In this document: piece by piece, positions 1-8,537 of the stretch
Layout: each line of letters starts with the position of its first letter
Numbering within the stretch: the first letter of the stretch is position 1
Origin: Streptomyces shenzhenensis
GTDB taxonomy: Bacteria; Actinomycetota; Actinomycetes; Streptomycetales; Streptomycetaceae
Assembly: GCF_021462265.1 (NCBI RefSeq)
Contig: NZ_JAJONF010000009.1
Location: 183,026-247,025 of the forward strand
DNA length: 64,000 nt
Direction: 5' to 3'
Made by a program: the position numbers and the translations under genes
Notes under the pieces: generated by a model
Databases searched by the model: none
What the model was told of the DNA's origin: nothing
What the model saw: only the letters and a program-made list of their open reading frames with translations

Positions 1-1155
1 GCCCGACACCTCCACCCGCTCACGCATGCCCACGAGGCCGTGGCCGCCGCCGGCCACGCCCTCCGCTCCGGCTGGTGCGGGCGCCCCCAGCCGGCCGCCT
101 CCGTCGTCGGACACCTCGATGTGCACGACGTCCTCCTCGCAACTGAGCGTGACGGCGACTTCCGCGCCGGGGCCGGCATGCCGCAACGCGTTGGTCAGAC
201 ACTCCTGGACGACCCGGAACACCGTCAGCTGGTCCGCGGTCGGCAACCGGTCCCGGTCGCCGTGGACCGTCAGGGTCACCAGCAGTCCGGCCGTACGGGC
301 CCGTTCCACGAGGGTCTCCAGACCGGCCAGCGACGCCCGGCGCCGCCCGGCGCCCAGCTCGGACCCCTCCCCCTCACCGTCGCCCGGAGCCCGGCCCGCG
401 CGCAGGACGCGCACGATCCGGTGCATGTCCTCCAGCGCGTCCCGTCCGGTGGCGGCGATGGTCTGCAACGCCGTACCGGCCCTGTCCGGATCGGTCTTGA
501 GCACGTAGCCGACCGCGTCCGCCTGGAGGATCATCACCGCCAGGCTGTGCGCCACCACGTCGTGCAGCTCCCGGGCGATCTCCGCCCGCTCCTCGGCCGC
601 GGTGAGCTGCGCCAGATGCCGGCGTTCCCGCTCCTCCACAGCGGCCTTCTCCTCAAGGCCGACCGCGTACAGCCGCCGGGTCCGCAGCACCACAGCCGTC
701 AGCCACATCGCCACGCAGATACCGAGGAACGCCACGAACGACACGAAGTCCATCGACGCCGCACGTGGCACGAACAGGCTGCCGACTCCGCCGAACACCA
801 GCACCACGCCGGCCACGACCACCGCGCCGGCGGTATACACCTGCCACATGGCACGGGCGTGGGTGACCACCGACACCACCGCCACCAGGACGGCCATGTC
901 GTAGCCCGTCGGCGCGCCCGCCTGGGCCACGTCCGGAACAACGGCCAGCACGTACTGCAGCAATGCCAGCGCCGACGCCGCGCCCAGCACGGCCATCGGC
1001 CACCGCCGCCGGAACAGCAGCGTCAGCGCCATCGCCCAGCCGATCACCTGATCGTACCCCACGCTGTAGTAGGAGGCCGAACAGGCCACCACCCCGGCGA
1101 CCGCGACGTCATAGGCCGTATGCATCCACGGCCGAAGGGGAAAGCCACGCACCAT
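1..1155 (-). CDS. Two-component sensor histidine kinase, HisKA_3 type (C-terminus cut by window edge)
   Basis: Membrane sensor kinase of the NarL-partner class. It would autophosphorylate on histidine and pass the phosphate to a LuxR/NarL response regulator lying beyond the left edge. Translation from ATG at 1155 gives several hydrophobic segments over residues ~12-160, then a charged helix, then the phosphoacceptor motif ending EIARELHDVV with His198, and the ATPase part with an N-box-like QECLTNALRHA. It runs off the edge just after GHGLVGMRERVEVSG, so only the last part of the catalytic domain and the stop are missing. About 385 residues are visible, near the full family length. Architecture matches the kinase at 27075-28349. 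The stimulus is unknown. Confidence 0.9.
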   Translation of the reverse strand, partial: MVRGFPLRPWMHTAYDVAVAGVVACSASYYSVGYDQVIGWAMALTLLFRRRWPMAVLGAASALALLQYVLAVVPDVAQAGAPTGYDMAVLVAVVSVVTHARAMWQVYTAGAVVVAGVVLVFGGVGSLFVPRAASMDFVSFVAFLGICVAMWLTAVVLRTRRLYAVGLEEKAAVEERERRHLAQLTAAEERAEIARELHDVVAHSLAVMILQADAVGYVLKTDPDRAGTALQTIAATGRDALEDMHRIVRVLRAGRAPGDGEGEGSELGAGRRRASLAGLETLVERARTAGLLVTLTVHGDRDRLPTADQLTVFRVVQECLTNALRHAGPGAEVAVTLSCEEDVVHIEVSDDGGGRLGAPAPAGAEGVAGGGHGLVGMRERVEVSG

Positions 1156-1472
1156 GGCCGCCAGGCTACGGCAGCCGGCCACAGCCGGACGCCGGAGCAC
1201 CGACCCCGGACGCGGCCCCAACTCGCCTCATCCGCAGGCCTGATGTGGCCGGCCTGCCGGGCGCCCAGCCCGCGCCATCCGGCGTTCGCAAGACGGCCCC
1301 GACCAGGTTCCGGGCCCGAGCCACACGGGGATTTCCGCCGTCTTACAAGGGCCGCCCGGCCGCGGGCGGAGTACCGGTCCAGTGACTTGCTTCTGCCGGG
1401 ACAGCCGGAACAACCGGTGTGGGCGGACACCCGGGCTCAGGCGGCGCACATGAGCATGCGACGAGTGCGAAG
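1156..1472. other. Intergenic, no gene recognised
   Basis: About 317 bases between the kinase start and the SDR stop. Open frames here are antisense extensions of neighbours and show no family resemblance. The kinase promoter must lie here, but no convincing -35/-10 pair was identified. Confidence 0.5.
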
Positions 1473-2210
1473 TCACCAGGGGACGACGCCGTCGTCCTCG
1501 AAGAACGAACCGGTCGGGCCGCCGTCGGGCAGCGTGGCGAGCCGGATCGCCGTGGCCGCGCCCTGCTCGGGAGTGCGGGTCCCGTAGAAGCCGGTGAAGT
1601 CGGTCGCGACCAGGCCCGGGCAGGCGACGTTGATCAGGATGTTCGTACCGGCGAACTGCCGGGCGTACTGCACCGTGACGGCGTTGAGGAACGACTTCGA
1701 CGGCGCGTAGGCGGCCATGACGGGGCCGATCTCGATGTCCGGGTCCGCCTGCCGGGTGAGGGAGGCGACGGCACTGGAGACGTTGACGATGCGGGGCGCC
1801 GCGGAGCGCCGCAGCAGCGGCAGCATCGCGTTGGTCACTCTGATGACACCGATGACGTTGGTCTCCACGACCGTACGGACCACGTCGAGGTCGAGCGTGG
1901 TCGGGTCCTGCTCCCACCCCGGCCCCGTCTCCCCTGAGACGCCGGCGTTGTTGACCAGGACGTCCAGGCGCCCGGCCTGCCGTTCGACCAGGTCCGCGGC
2001 ATCGGTGACGCTCTGGTCGCCGGTCACGTCCAGGGGCACCCCGAACGCGTCCACCCCGGCGGCGCGCAGTTTCTGGACGGCGGCCTCGCGCCGGGCCCGG
2101 TCGCGGGCCCCCACGCCCACGCGGTACCCGAGGGCGCCCAGCCCGGCCGCGATCTCGTACCCGATTCCCTTGTTCGCGCCGGTCACCAGCGCGATCTTCG
2201 TTTCGCTCAT
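1473..2210 (-). CDS. Short-chain dehydrogenase/reductase (SDR)
   Basis: NAD(P)-dependent oxidoreductase of the classical SDR family, 245 residues, cytoplasmic; substrate unknown. The Rossmann cofactor motif TGANKGIG is at residues 10-17, the structural NNAG motif follows in LVNNAGVSG, the catalytic serine region is NVSSAVASL, and the Tyr-x3-Lys pair is Y168/K172 in YAPSK. The length is typical. It is divergently transcribed from a LysR-type regulator 93 bases away, with a perfect palindrome between them, so it is probably the regulator's target. Similar to proteins annotated as carbonyl or menthone-type reductases; the exact reaction cannot be told from sequence. Confidence 0.9.
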   Translation of the reverse strand: MSETKIALVTGANKGIGYEIAAGLGALGYRVGVGARDRARREAAVQKLRAAGVDAFGVPLDVTGDQSVTDAADLVERQAGRLDVLVNNAGVSGETGPGWEQDPTTLDLDVVRTVVETNVIGVIRVTNAMLPLLRRSAAPRIVNVSSAVASLTRQADPDIEIGPVMAAYAPSKSFLNAVTVQYARQFAGTNILINVACPGLVATDFTGFYGTRTPEQGAATAIRLATLPDGGPTGSFFEDDGVVPW

Positions 2211-2265
2211 GCCGTCGATGCTCGCCCGCGAACGAGCGCCGCATCCAACACCGATGCGGTGCTCT

Positions 2266-2286
2266 GTGATACCCGGCAGGTATCAC
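2266..2286. promoter_or_regulatory. Perfect palindrome, likely LysR-regulator operator
   Basis: Eight-base arms GTGATACC and GGTATCAC are separated by five bases. The site contains the ATACC-n5-GGTAT core expected of a LysR box (T-n11-A with dyad symmetry). It sits in the 93-base divergent gap, 18 bases before the LysR ATG and 56 bases before the SDR ATG, so it can serve both promoters. Confidence 0.7.
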
Positions 2287-2303
2287 CGGCGTACGCTGTG
2301 GCC

Positions 2304-3167
2304 ATGGACACCGTGGAGACCCGCGAGCTGAGGTACTTCCTGGCCGTCGCCGAGGAACTGCACTTCGGCCGCGCCGCCGAGCGCCTCGGCATGGCCCAGC
2401 CGCCCCTGTCCCGGGCGATCCAGCAGCTCGAGCGGCGCCTCGGGGTCTCCCTGTTGAAACGCAACCGCCGCGGCGTCACCCTGACCGGCGCCGGAGAGGT
2501 GCTGCTGCACGAGGGCCGCGCGGCCCTCGACGCGGCCACCGCCGCCGTTCGCCGCACCCGTCGCGCCGGTGGCGCCGACGGTCCGGGCGGTCCCCGCAGC
2601 CGTCTGGTGCTGGCGGTGAAGGCCGGCGCGTCCCACGAGCTGCTGCACAAGCTCCTCGACGCCTATGCCGCCGAGCCCGACGCCGCGGAGATCGAGGTGC
2701 TGCCGAGCAGCACCTGCGAGCAGGAGGAGATGCTGCGCGACGGCCGCGCCGACGTGGCGCTCATGCACAAGCCCTTCAACTCCCTCGCCGGGTTCGACAG
2801 CGAGGAACTGATGACCGAGGGGCAGATCGCCGTCCTGCCCGCCGGGCACCCCCTGGCCGCGCGCAAGGCCCTGTCCCTGGCCGACGTCAGCGACGTCCCC
2901 GGCCTTCCGCTCGCCCGCTGGTCCCGGCACGGCGTCTACCCGCCCGGGCCGGGCCCCGAGATCCGCGACCAGACGCAGCTGGCCCAGCTGATCGCCCTCG
3001 GACGCACCGTGGCCGTCTTCCCCGACTCCGCCCGCGCCTGGCTGTGGGCCGAGCACACCGCCGTCCCCCTGACCGACGCACCCCCCGTCGTCACCCACAT
3101 CGCCTGGCCCGCGCACAGCCGTTCCCTCGCCCTCGCGGGACTGATCCGCACGGCCACACGGCTGTGA
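2304..3167 (+). CDS. LysR family transcriptional regulator
   Basis: 287-residue DNA-binding regulator. The N-terminal winged helix-turn-helix (residues ~5-64) has the hallmark text LRYFLAVAEELHFGRAAERL followed by PPLSRAIQQLERRLG. The C-terminal periplasmic-binding-protein-like effector domain covers ~90-280. The ATG at 2304 was chosen over an upstream in-frame start because the LysR hallmark begins five residues later and the palindromic operator would otherwise lie inside the gene. It probably controls the divergent SDR gene and itself. The effector is unknown. Confidence 0.92.
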   Translation: MDTVETRELRYFLAVAEELHFGRAAERLGMAQPPLSRAIQQLERRLGVSLLKRNRRGVTLTGAGEVLLHEGRAALDAATAAVRRTRRAGGADGPGGPRSRLVLAVKAGASHELLHKLLDAYAAEPDAAEIEVLPSSTCEQEEMLRDGRADVALMHKPFNSLAGFDSEELMTEGQIAVLPAGHPLAARKALSLADVSDVPGLPLARWSRHGVYPPGPGPEIRDQTQLAQLIALGRTVAVFPDSARAWLWAEHTAVPLTDAPPVVTHIAWPAHSRSLALAGLIRTATRL

Positions 3168-3244
3168 CATCGGACAGCCCGCGACACCTGTTTGTCCCGG
3201 GCGATCGCGCGGAGGGCGCCCCGCGAGCACGGCCGCGTTCGCGG

Positions 3245-3375
3245 GCCAAGGCCGGTTCGGGCTTCGACACGGCGGCCTTCACCATCGACCGGGACCGTGA
3301 GCAGGCGATCTGCCCGAGTGGGGCCACGAGTGCGTCCTGGACCGGGCCGAGGATGAACTCGGGTGTACGCCGGCG
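3245..3375 (+). pseudogene. Fragment of an IS1182-type transposase
   Basis: A short stretch reads AKAGSGFDTAAFTID then CPSGATSASW, which resembles the internal segment of IS1182-family transposases (recalled pattern G-x-G-x-D-x-x-x-F-x-I-D-W-D ... CPQGATSxSW). No start, catalytic domain or ends remain. It lies between the LysR and desaturase genes. Recognised by eye from family memory. Confidence 0.5.
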
Positions 3376-3465
3376 ATCCGGACGACTTGTGGCGGCCACG
3401 GTCTTCGACGTCGGTGAAGCCCTGACGGATCGCGCCGACGACGGCCGGCGGCGGACACGGCGCGC

Positions 3466-4437
3466 TCAGCGCCTGGCGGCAGCGCGCCGCGCCACGATGG
3501 CGGCCCGGCGCTCCTCGAACCGGGTCGCCTGCGCGTCCAGTGAACCGAGGAACTCGCCCAGCTCCTGCTGGGCCTTGAGCCCCTCGGGCCCAAGGCCGGT
3601 CAGGCGCAGGACCTTGAGGTGCCGCAGCACCGGCTGGAGGACGTCGTCGTGGTGGACGCGCAGGTTGTAGACACCGGCCAAGGCGATCTCGACGGCGGCG
3701 CGCTCGAAGCCCGGCAGGCCGTGGCCGGGCATCCGGAAGCCGCTCACCACGTCGGCAACGGCGCGCAGGGCCTGGTCGGGGGCGATCTCCAGAGCGGCCC
3801 TCAGCAGGTTGCGGTAGAAGACCATGTGCAGGTTCTCGTCGGTGGCGATGCGCGCCAGCAGGCGGTCGCAGACCGGGTCGCCCGAGCTGTGCCCGGTGTT
3901 GCGGTGCGAGATGCGGGTGGCCAGTTCCTGGAAGGCGACGTACGCCACGGTGTGGAGCGGCGAGTGCCGGTTGTCGGAGACGAATCCGGCGGACATGTGG
4001 GTCATGCGGGCCCGCTCCAGTGCCGCCGGGTCCACGGCGCGGGACGCCACCAGGTAGTCCCGCATGACCATGGAGTGCCGGGCCTCCTCCGCGGTCCACC
4101 GGTGCACCCAGGTACCCCAGGCGCCGTCACGCCCGAACAGGGTGGCGATCTCGTGGTGGTAACTGGGCAGGTTGTCCTCGGTGAGCAGGTTCACCACCAT
4201 CGCGACCTTGCCCACCGCGGTCAGCGGAGACTGCTCCGGCGCCCAGGGCTCACCGCCCAGGACCCCGTCAAAGTCCCGGCCTCGGCTCCAGGGGACGTAC
4301 TCGTGGGGCATCCACTCCTTGAACACCCCCAGGTGGCGGTTGAGTTCGCGCTCGACCACCTCCTCCAGCGCATGCAGGAGCTGCGGGTCCGTCCAGGTGG
4401 TGCGGCGGACAGAGGATGACGGGGGGACGGCGGCCAT
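3466..4437 (-). CDS. Acyl-[acyl-carrier-protein] desaturase (soluble di-iron type)
   Basis: Stearoyl-ACP-desaturase-like enzyme, 323 residues, predicted to put a double bond into acyl-ACP using a di-iron centre and ferredoxin. Two iron-binding helix motifs are visible: TAEEARHSMVM near residue 120 and ATDENLHMVFY near 205, the second E-n-n-H of the family. Other family text includes LTEDNLPSYHHEI. No membrane segments, which separates it from membrane-bound desaturases. Length is normal. An imperfect 20-bp palindrome 30 bases upstream suggests TetR-type control by a lipid-sensing regulator located elsewhere. A C-terminal Arg/Ala tail is unremarkable. Confidence 0.9.
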   Translation of the reverse strand: MAAVPPSSSVRRTTWTDPQLLHALEEVVERELNRHLGVFKEWMPHEYVPWSRGRDFDGVLGGEPWAPEQSPLTAVGKVAMVVNLLTEDNLPSYHHEIATLFGRDGAWGTWVHRWTAEEARHSMVMRDYLVASRAVDPAALERARMTHMSAGFVSDNRHSPLHTVAYVAFQELATRISHRNTGHSSGDPVCDRLLARIATDENLHMVFYRNLLRAALEIAPDQALRAVADVVSGFRMPGHGLPGFERAAVEIALAGVYNLRVHHDDVLQPVLRHLKVLRLTGLGPEGLKAQQELGEFLGSLDAQATRFEERRAAIVARRAAARR

Positions 4438-4466
4438 GGAGGAACCGGCCTTTCGCTGCGGGGTGG

Positions 4467-4486
4467 AACCTACGGTTCCGTAAGTT
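4467..4486 (-). promoter_or_regulatory. Palindromic operator upstream of desaturase
   Basis: The arms TACGG and CCGTA flank a two-base centre, and AAC/GTT extend the dyad with one mismatched position on each side. The type fits TetR-family operators. It lies 30 bases upstream of the desaturase ATG, where it would cover the promoter. Confidence 0.55.
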
Positions 4487-4810
4487 ATGAGGCCGCGCCG
4501 TGGTTCCGCAGGGGCCGTTCGGCCCTACTGGCACGTACGGGTGGGGACCGCGGTAGCGGCGCCGATCCTTCCACCAGGCGAGGCGGTCGGCGGAGTGCTG
4601 GGGGAAGACGGTCTGCAGCGCGATGACCTCCAGCGGCAGGACCGCGCACCCCGTCACGGCCCAGGCAGGGGCCCGGCCAAGTGGCCGACCTTCGAACGCG
4701 TCCCGCCCCTGTCCTGGAATTGGGTCATCGGCGGGCCGGGGCCCGGCCTTCCGACGGCTCGGCTGGATGCCGTACCAGCCACCGGGCCCCGGGCCTGCGG
4801 GTGTGCGGCG
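4487..4810. other. Intergenic, no gene recognised
   Basis: Region between the desaturase operator and the end of the aminotransferase fusion gene. A minus-strand frame at about 4540-4650 has coding-like composition but no recognisable family, and is treated as noncoding. Confidence 0.4.
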
Positions 4811-7780
4811 TCAGCGGGAATGGCCGAGTTGGGTGAGGGCCAGGTCGAGCATGTCGGCGAAGAAGTCGGCTGCGGCGGCGTCGATGCACAGCGGTGGCTT
4901 GATCTTGAGGATGTTGAGGTGGTCGCCGGTCGGCTGGACGATCACGCCGAGGTCGAGCATGCGGTCGCAGAGTTCGGCGGTTTCTTCTGTGGCGGGTTCC
5001 AGGCCGGCGCGGTCCCGGACGAGTTCGAGGCCGAGGTAGAGGCCCGAGCCGTGGACGGCGCCGATGATGCCGTAGCGGTCGGCCAGTGCCTCCAGCCGGC
5101 TTTTCAGACGGCCGCCGACGCGCACCGCGTTGCCCTGGAGGTCTTCGTCGCGCAGGGTGTCCAGGACGGTGAGGCCCACGATGCTGGAGACGGGGCTGCC
5201 GCCGGTGGAGGAGAAGAAGTAGCCCTGGTCGCGGTACCGGTCCGCGACCGCCCTGGACGTGATGACGGCGCCGAGGGGGTGTCCGTTGCCCATGGCCTTG
5301 GCGACACAGACGATGTCGGGGACGACCTGCTGCTGCTCGAAGCCCCAGAACCAGTGTCCCAGGCGGCCGTATCCGACCTGGACCTCGTCGGCGACGGCCA
5401 GGCCGCCGTGACGCCGTACCGCCGCGTACACCTGGGCGAGATAGCCGTCGGGAAGGGCGACTCCTCCGGCGTTGCCGTAGAAGGTCTCGCCGATGAACGC
5501 TCCCGCCGGGCGGCCGGCGGCGGCCAGTTCGTCGATCACCGCAACGGCCTCGGGTGCGTAGCGCACGGCATCCGGCCCGCGGTGACGGCCGCGGTAGGAG
5601 TTGGGCGAGTCCACGGTGTGCACCCAGTCCGGGCGGGTGGCCAGGGCGTTCGGGTTGTCCTGGAGCGAGGTGGAGACCGCGTCGGAGGCGTACGTCCAGC
5701 CGTGGTAGGCCTCGCGCAGCGCGACGACGTCGTGCCGGCCGGAGGCCCCGATGGCCAGGCGAAGGCCCAGATCCACAGCTTCCGAACCGGAGTTGACGAG
5801 GAACACCGTGTCCAGAGGGTCGGGCAGGAGGGCGGCGAGGCGCTCGGTGAACTCCACCACGGCGGCGTAGTGGAAGCGCGAGTTGGTGTTGAGCCGCCGC
5901 AACTGCCGGGACACCGCCTGCTCGACGCGGGGGTGGGCGTGGCCCAGTGGGGTGACGTTGTTGACGATGTCGAGGTACGACCGGCCGTCGGTGGACAGCA
6001 GATGGTGGCGCCAACCGCGTTCGATACGCGGAGGGTTGGCGTAGTAGTGCCCCTGCACGGTGGCGAACGCGGCGTCACGCCGGTCGAGCAGGTCCCTCTC
6101 GCCCGCGGGGTCGGAGCCGGCCGGAAGGCCGAGGAGCGGGGCGGGGTCGGCGGTGAGCGCGAGCCAGCCGGCGGCGTACTCGGGACGGACCAGGCGCGGG
6201 GCGGCGGGGCCGTCGGCGTCGCGCAGCGCCACGTGGACCGGGGCACCGGAGCCGAGGTGGGCGATGTCCTCGCCCGCCTGCACCGTCGCACCGGTGGTGA
6301 CCAGGGGCTGGACCGCATGAAGGAAGGACAGTGACAGCACCTGCGAGCCGTAGGTGAGTTCCACGTGGCCCGGCGCCGCGGCGAGGACCTTCCCCGCGGC
6401 GGGCGCCTGCACCACGGCGTCCCGGCCGGGCCAGAGGTCGATTCCGGTGGGCACCGTGGCGGTGGACACCGCCGACAGCGCCGGTGCCCGAGTCGGACGC
6501 GCCTGGGCGTACCGGGTGGCGACGGCGGCCGCTCCGTCCGTGAGCGCGGAGGTCACCAGCCGGGCCTCGGCGCCGGCGTCCGTCCAGGCTCCGTGGTCCA
6601 TGGACTCGGCGTCGGTGGACAGGTCGAGGACGGTGATGTCGTCGGCGTCGAGGTCCCGCAGGAGAGGGCGCACCGGCGCGCCGGCCTGCGCGGTCCGGGC
6701 AGGCACGCCGGTCATGCCGGTCGCGTCCCTGATGAGGCGGATCATCACCGGCAGGGGCAGCCGGGCGGCCTGTTCGAATATGCGCCATTCGTGGTCGAGC
6801 GCGGACGTGGCGTAGACGTTGTCCTCGTCGACGGCGGCCTGATGCTGCCCGCTCGCCACCAGGACGGCGGCGCGCAGGACCACGAGCGGCCACAGCGCCT
6901 CGGCTTCCTCCGGGGAGAGCGGCCGAACCGCGTGGAAGGCGCGGACGGCCGGCAGTACGTGGTGAGGCTCGATACCGTCGTGGTGGAGCATCGAGGACAG
7001 TGACACGGCGAGTTCGCCGACCGCCCAGCTCGTGGTCACGTCACCGAAGTCGATGACGCCGTCCGGCACGGGCGGACGGCTGTCGGGGCAGCGGACCAGA
7101 TTGTCGTCGGTGAGGTCCAGGTGCACGGCCTGCGACGGCAGCGCGCCGGCGAGCTTGTGCACATGTGCCCAGGCCTCGGCGGTCGCGGTCCGGACGGCGG
7201 TGCGCCGGCCGGGTTCGCCGATGTGCCCGGCGAGCTTGGCGACGACGCGATCGGCGTGCTGCGGGTCCCACTGGAGCACGCGGTCGAGGCCCGGGTGCCG
7301 GAAGCCGCGCAGGGCGGTGCTGACCTTTCCGGCGATCGTGCCCATGCCCGCCACGGCGCCGGGAGACAGGTGCCGTGGTCCCGAGAGCGTGCCGCCGGGC
7401 AGGTAGCGCAGCAGGCGGGCGACGGCCGGACCGTTCTCGGTGTCCACCGTCGTGCGCCGCGGGCAGCCGTCAGGGCGGCGCAGGACCGTGGCGATGCGCA
7501 GTTCCGGACGGGCCGAGGCGATCAGGTCGGCTGCCGCGTCCTGGGCTTCGATCTCCACCATGCCGAAGGCGGGGTTGGCGATCTTCAGAATCGCCGCGGG
7601 CGTCCCGTCGTCGGCGTGCAGCAGGAAGTTGGCGTCCTGCTGGCTGCCCAGGGCCCGCGCGCGAGCAGTGATGCCGAGGTGTTCGGCAGCGATGAGCTCG
7701 GCCTCGGCCGGCGTCATGCGGGGTACGGGAAGGGCGTCCTCGGTGAAGAAGTCGATCGTGCGGTGCTCGTCGGGCAGCAT
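4811..7780 (-). CDS. Fusion of APH-type kinase, M23-like domain and class III PLP aminotransferase/phospho-lyase
   Basis: 989 residues with three parts. Residues ~30-340 are an aminoglycoside-phosphotransferase/choline-kinase fold with VHLDLTDDNLV and IDFGDVTTSW as the catalytic and metal-binding stretches. Residues ~440-570 resemble the M23 peptidase or lipoyl-like beta fold (GIDLWPGRDAVVQAP, HLGSGAPVHVAL). Residues ~580-989 are a class III aminotransferase with PLP lysine K828 in VCVAKAMGNG and the YHGWTYASD motif. In animals, separate proteins of the first and third kinds phosphorylate an amino alcohol (hydroxylysine) and then eliminate phosphate and ammonia. The fusion therefore suggests an ATP-dependent kinase/phospho-lyase for a hydroxylated amine. 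The M23-like part shows no clear zinc ligands. An Lrp-type regulator gene lies 51 bases upstream on the same strand. Confidence 0.85.
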   Translation of the reverse strand: MLPDEHRTIDFFTEDALPVPRMTPAEAELIAAEHLGITARARALGSQQDANFLLHADDGTPAAILKIANPAFGMVEIEAQDAAADLIASARPELRIATVLRRPDGCPRRTTVDTENGPAVARLLRYLPGGTLSGPRHLSPGAVAGMGTIAGKVSTALRGFRHPGLDRVLQWDPQHADRVVAKLAGHIGEPGRRTAVRTATAEAWAHVHKLAGALPSQAVHLDLTDDNLVRCPDSRPPVPDGVIDFGDVTTSWAVGELAVSLSSMLHHDGIEPHHVLPAVRAFHAVRPLSPEEAEALWPLVVLRAAVLVASGQHQAAVDEDNVYATSALDHEWRIFEQAARLPLPVMIRLIRDATGMTGVPARTAQAGAPVRPLLRDLDADDITVLDLSTDAESMDHGAWTDAGAEARLVTSALTDGAAAVATRYAQARPTRAPALSAVSTATVPTGIDLWPGRDAVVQAPAAGKVLAAAPGHVELTYGSQVLSLSFLHAVQPLVTTGATVQAGEDIAHLGSGAPVHVALRDADGPAAPRLVRPEYAAGWLALTADPAPLLGLPAGSDPAGERDLLDRRDAAFATVQGHYYANPPRIERGWRHHLLSTDGRSYLDIVNNVTPLGHAHPRVEQAVSRQLRRLNTNSRFHYAAVVEFTERLAALLPDPLDTVFLVNSGSEAVDLGLRLAIGASGRHDVVALREAYHGWTYASDAVSTSLQDNPNALATRPDWVHTVDSPNSYRGRHRGPDAVRYAPEAVAVIDELAAAGRPAGAFIGETFYGNAGGVALPDGYLAQVYAAVRRHGGLAVADEVQVGYGRLGHWFWGFEQQQVVPDIVCVAKAMGNGHPLGAVITSRAVADRYRDQGYFFSSTGGSPVSSIVGLTVLDTLRDEDLQGNAVRVGGRLKSRLEALADRYGIIGAVHGSGLYLGLELVRDRAGLEPATEETAELCDRMLDLGVIVQPTGDHLNILKIKPPLCIDAAAADFFADMLDLALTQLGHSR

Positions 7781-7831
7781 GCGGGGTTCCTCGGCTGGTG
7801 CGGGCAGACAGGGCTCGGACGCTCGGACGCC

Positions 7832-8272
7832 TCAGTCGACGTGCCACAAGAAGCGGTGAGTGTGAATCGCGAAGTAGGGGAAGTTCTCCACGGATGCGAC
7901 ACCCTCGACGGGTCGCACGACGTCGTTGACGAAGTCCAGAAGATCCCGAGGCTGAGGGCACACGACCTCCGCGAACAGGTCGAAGCCGCCGGCCGTCAGG
8001 ACCGTGTACACGACTTCGTCGTGCCGGGACAGCTCATCGGCGACCGCCCGGGGATCGCCGTCGATGCGCAGGCCCAGGAGCGCCATCGCCTGCTGGCCCA
8101 GGGTCATCGGGTCGGTCACTCCGACGACCTGGACCGCCTTGGTGTCGATCAGCCGCTGCAGCCGCAGTCGCGCGGCCGAGGGCGACAACCCCACCTTGGG
8201 GCCCAGATCGGCGTAGGGGATCCGGCCGTCGACCTGCAGCTCCCGCAGGATGGCCCGGTCGATGTCGTCCAT
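7832..8272 (-). CDS. Lrp/AsnC family transcriptional regulator
   Basis: 146 residues. The N-terminal winged helix-turn-helix begins MDDIDRAILRELQVDGRIPY and the recognition region reads VGLSPSAARLRLQRL. The C-terminal RAM (ligand-binding) domain ends FPYFAIHTHRFLWHVD. The ATG at 8272 was chosen because Lrp proteins start directly with the L-D-x-x-D-x-x-I-L motif; the longer upstream frame has no homologous look. It is the first gene of a likely operon with the fusion enzyme, and amino-acid-responsive regulation of that enzyme is the simple expectation. Confidence 0.9.
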   Translation of the reverse strand: MDDIDRAILRELQVDGRIPYADLGPKVGLSPSAARLRLQRLIDTKAVQVVGVTDPMTLGQQAMALLGLRIDGDPRAVADELSRHDEVVYTVLTAGGFDLFAEVVCPQPRDLLDFVNDVVRPVEGVASVENFPYFAIHTHRFLWHVD

Positions 8273-8308
8273 GCGGCACCTCTCTCCTGCACGAACGGCA
8301 GTCATCAC

Positions 8309-8321
8309 GCTTGTTTCAAGC
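8309..8321 (-). promoter_or_regulatory. Short dyad upstream of the Lrp gene
   Basis: GCTTG and CAAGC flank three T residues, giving a perfect 13-bp dyad 37 bases upstream of the Lrp ATG. A related half-site (ATTCAAG) follows about 27 bases further upstream. Spaced half-sites like this fit autoregulation by an Lrp octamer. Confidence 0.4.
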
Positions 8322-8537
8322 ACAATGCCGGATGAACATGCTCGATTCAAGTGCGAGAACGATGGAATCGAGCGAACCGCGGGAACGCTTGTGGCTGCCG
8401 GAGCCGTTCGTGCCTGTTGTCTGCCGAGGCGGACGGTCCTTCGTCCGTCGCGTGATTCGGGTTCCTGCGAGGCACACGCGCCCCGCGCCACAGGGTCGAT
8501 CCGCGGTCGGCGCGCAACGGCGGCCGCGGATCGACCC

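Noticed and set aside
40..1587. 515-codon plus-strand open frame
   Set aside because: It is antisense to the sensor kinase, His/Arg/Pro-rich and without any motif; long antisense frames are common at this GC content.
4540..4657. Minus-strand frame with coding-like composition upstream of the desaturase
   Set aside because: No start, no family resemblance, and it overlaps the promoter/operator region.
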